DNA of 5,294 bases from an uncultured Microbacterium sp. GTDB taxonomy: Bacteria > Actinomycetota > Actinomycetes > Actinomycetales > Microbacteriaceae. Shown here piece after piece: positions 5,121 to 5,294 of the stretch; within the stretch, counting starts at the first letter, position 1; each line of letters begins with the position of its first letter. The translations under genes and the position numbers were made by a program. The DNA is taken from positions 1 to 5,294 of the forward strand of contig CANSLE010000190.1 in NCBI GenBank assembly GCA_947647645.1, in the 5' to 3' direction. The notes under the pieces are model-generated. The model worked only from the letters and a program-made list of their open reading frames with translations, did no database searches and had not been told where the DNA came from.

Positions 5121-5294
5121 TCAGCCGGCGAGCACCAGCCGCAGCTGCTCCACCGCCCAGTCGAGCTCGGTCGCCCGTACGACCAGCGGCGGGGCGATGC
5201 GGATGGTCTGGCCGTGCGTGTCCTTCGCCAGCACGCCGCGACCGAGGAGCCGCTCGGCGATCTCCCGCCCCGTGCCGCGTGCCGGGTCGACGTC
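5121..5294 (-). CDS. rocD: Ornithine aminotransferase, C-terminal end (5' part beyond window edge)
   Basis: The last 57 codons of a class-III pyridoxal-phosphate aminotransferase are read on the minus strand, in frame from the window edge to the TGA at 5123-5121. The stretch GVLAKDTHGQTIRIAPPLVV, followed by ELDWAVEQL, is the C-terminal signature of ornithine-oxo-acid aminotransferases, which convert ornithine and a 2-oxo acid to glutamate semialdehyde in arginine/ornithine breakdown. The catalytic lysine and the PLP-binding region lie outside the window. Other class-III aminotransferases share parts of this motif, so the substrate is probable rather than certain. It points the same way as the ATP-grasp operon and lies 78 bp upstream of it. 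Read-through is possible because no clear terminator separates them. Confidence 0.78.
   Translation of the reverse strand, partial: DVDPARGTGREIAERLLGRGVLAKDTHGQTIRIAPPLVVRATELDWAVEQLRLVLAG

Noticed and set aside
1..5294. Mobile elements, CRISPR arrays, tRNA or rRNA genes
   Set aside because: No transposase or integrase sequence, terminal repeats, regularly spaced direct repeats or RNA gene signatures were seen. Gaps between genes are at most 78 bp.

Overview
The window is very GC-rich and gene-dense. Genes abut or overlap by a few bases, and the GC-ending codon use is that of an actinobacterium. Frequent GGATGC/GCATCC hexamers and protein sequences resembling those of Microbacteriaceae suggest Microbacterium or a close relative; this assignment is an inference from composition and remembered sequence resemblance, not from a search.

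Left part (1-919, + strand): the 3' end of a biotin-dependent acyl-CoA carboxylase alpha subunit, carrying the biotinyl-lysine motif EAMKM, overlaps by 4 bp (ATGA) a MaoC-like hot-dog-fold enoyl-CoA hydratase. This pairing looks like the distal end of a branched-chain acyl-CoA (leucine-type) catabolic operon. Convergent to it, only 2 bp away, is a TetR-family repressor (922-1536, - strand). It has an apparently leaderless promoter and an 8-bp perfect inverted repeat centred on its -10 box, which is a good candidate operator. The repressor probably controls itself and the carboxylase operon.

Central part (1580-5042, - strand): a tight three-gene operon read right to left. It encodes a circularly permuted ATP-grasp protein (564 aa), an alpha-E (DUF403) protein (310 aa) and a transglutaminase-like cysteine protein (281 aa). 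The genes overlap by 7 bp and then 4 bp, so they are probably translationally coupled. This gene set, in this order, is conserved across many bacteria (for example Rv2411c-Rv2410c-Rv2409c in Mycobacterium tuberculosis). It has been predicted from comparative genomics to make or process a peptide or amide-linked product, but I know of no established substrate. It is the most interesting system here. The operon's first gene has the same promoter layout as the tetR gene: TAGGCT exactly 6 nt before the start codon, the geometry of a leaderless mRNA.

Right edge (5121-5294, - strand): the last 57 codons of an aminotransferase, most likely ornithine aminotransferase (rocD), followed by a 78-bp gap that contains the promoter of the three-gene operon. 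No RNA genes, mobile elements, CRISPR arrays or convincing intrinsic terminators were found.
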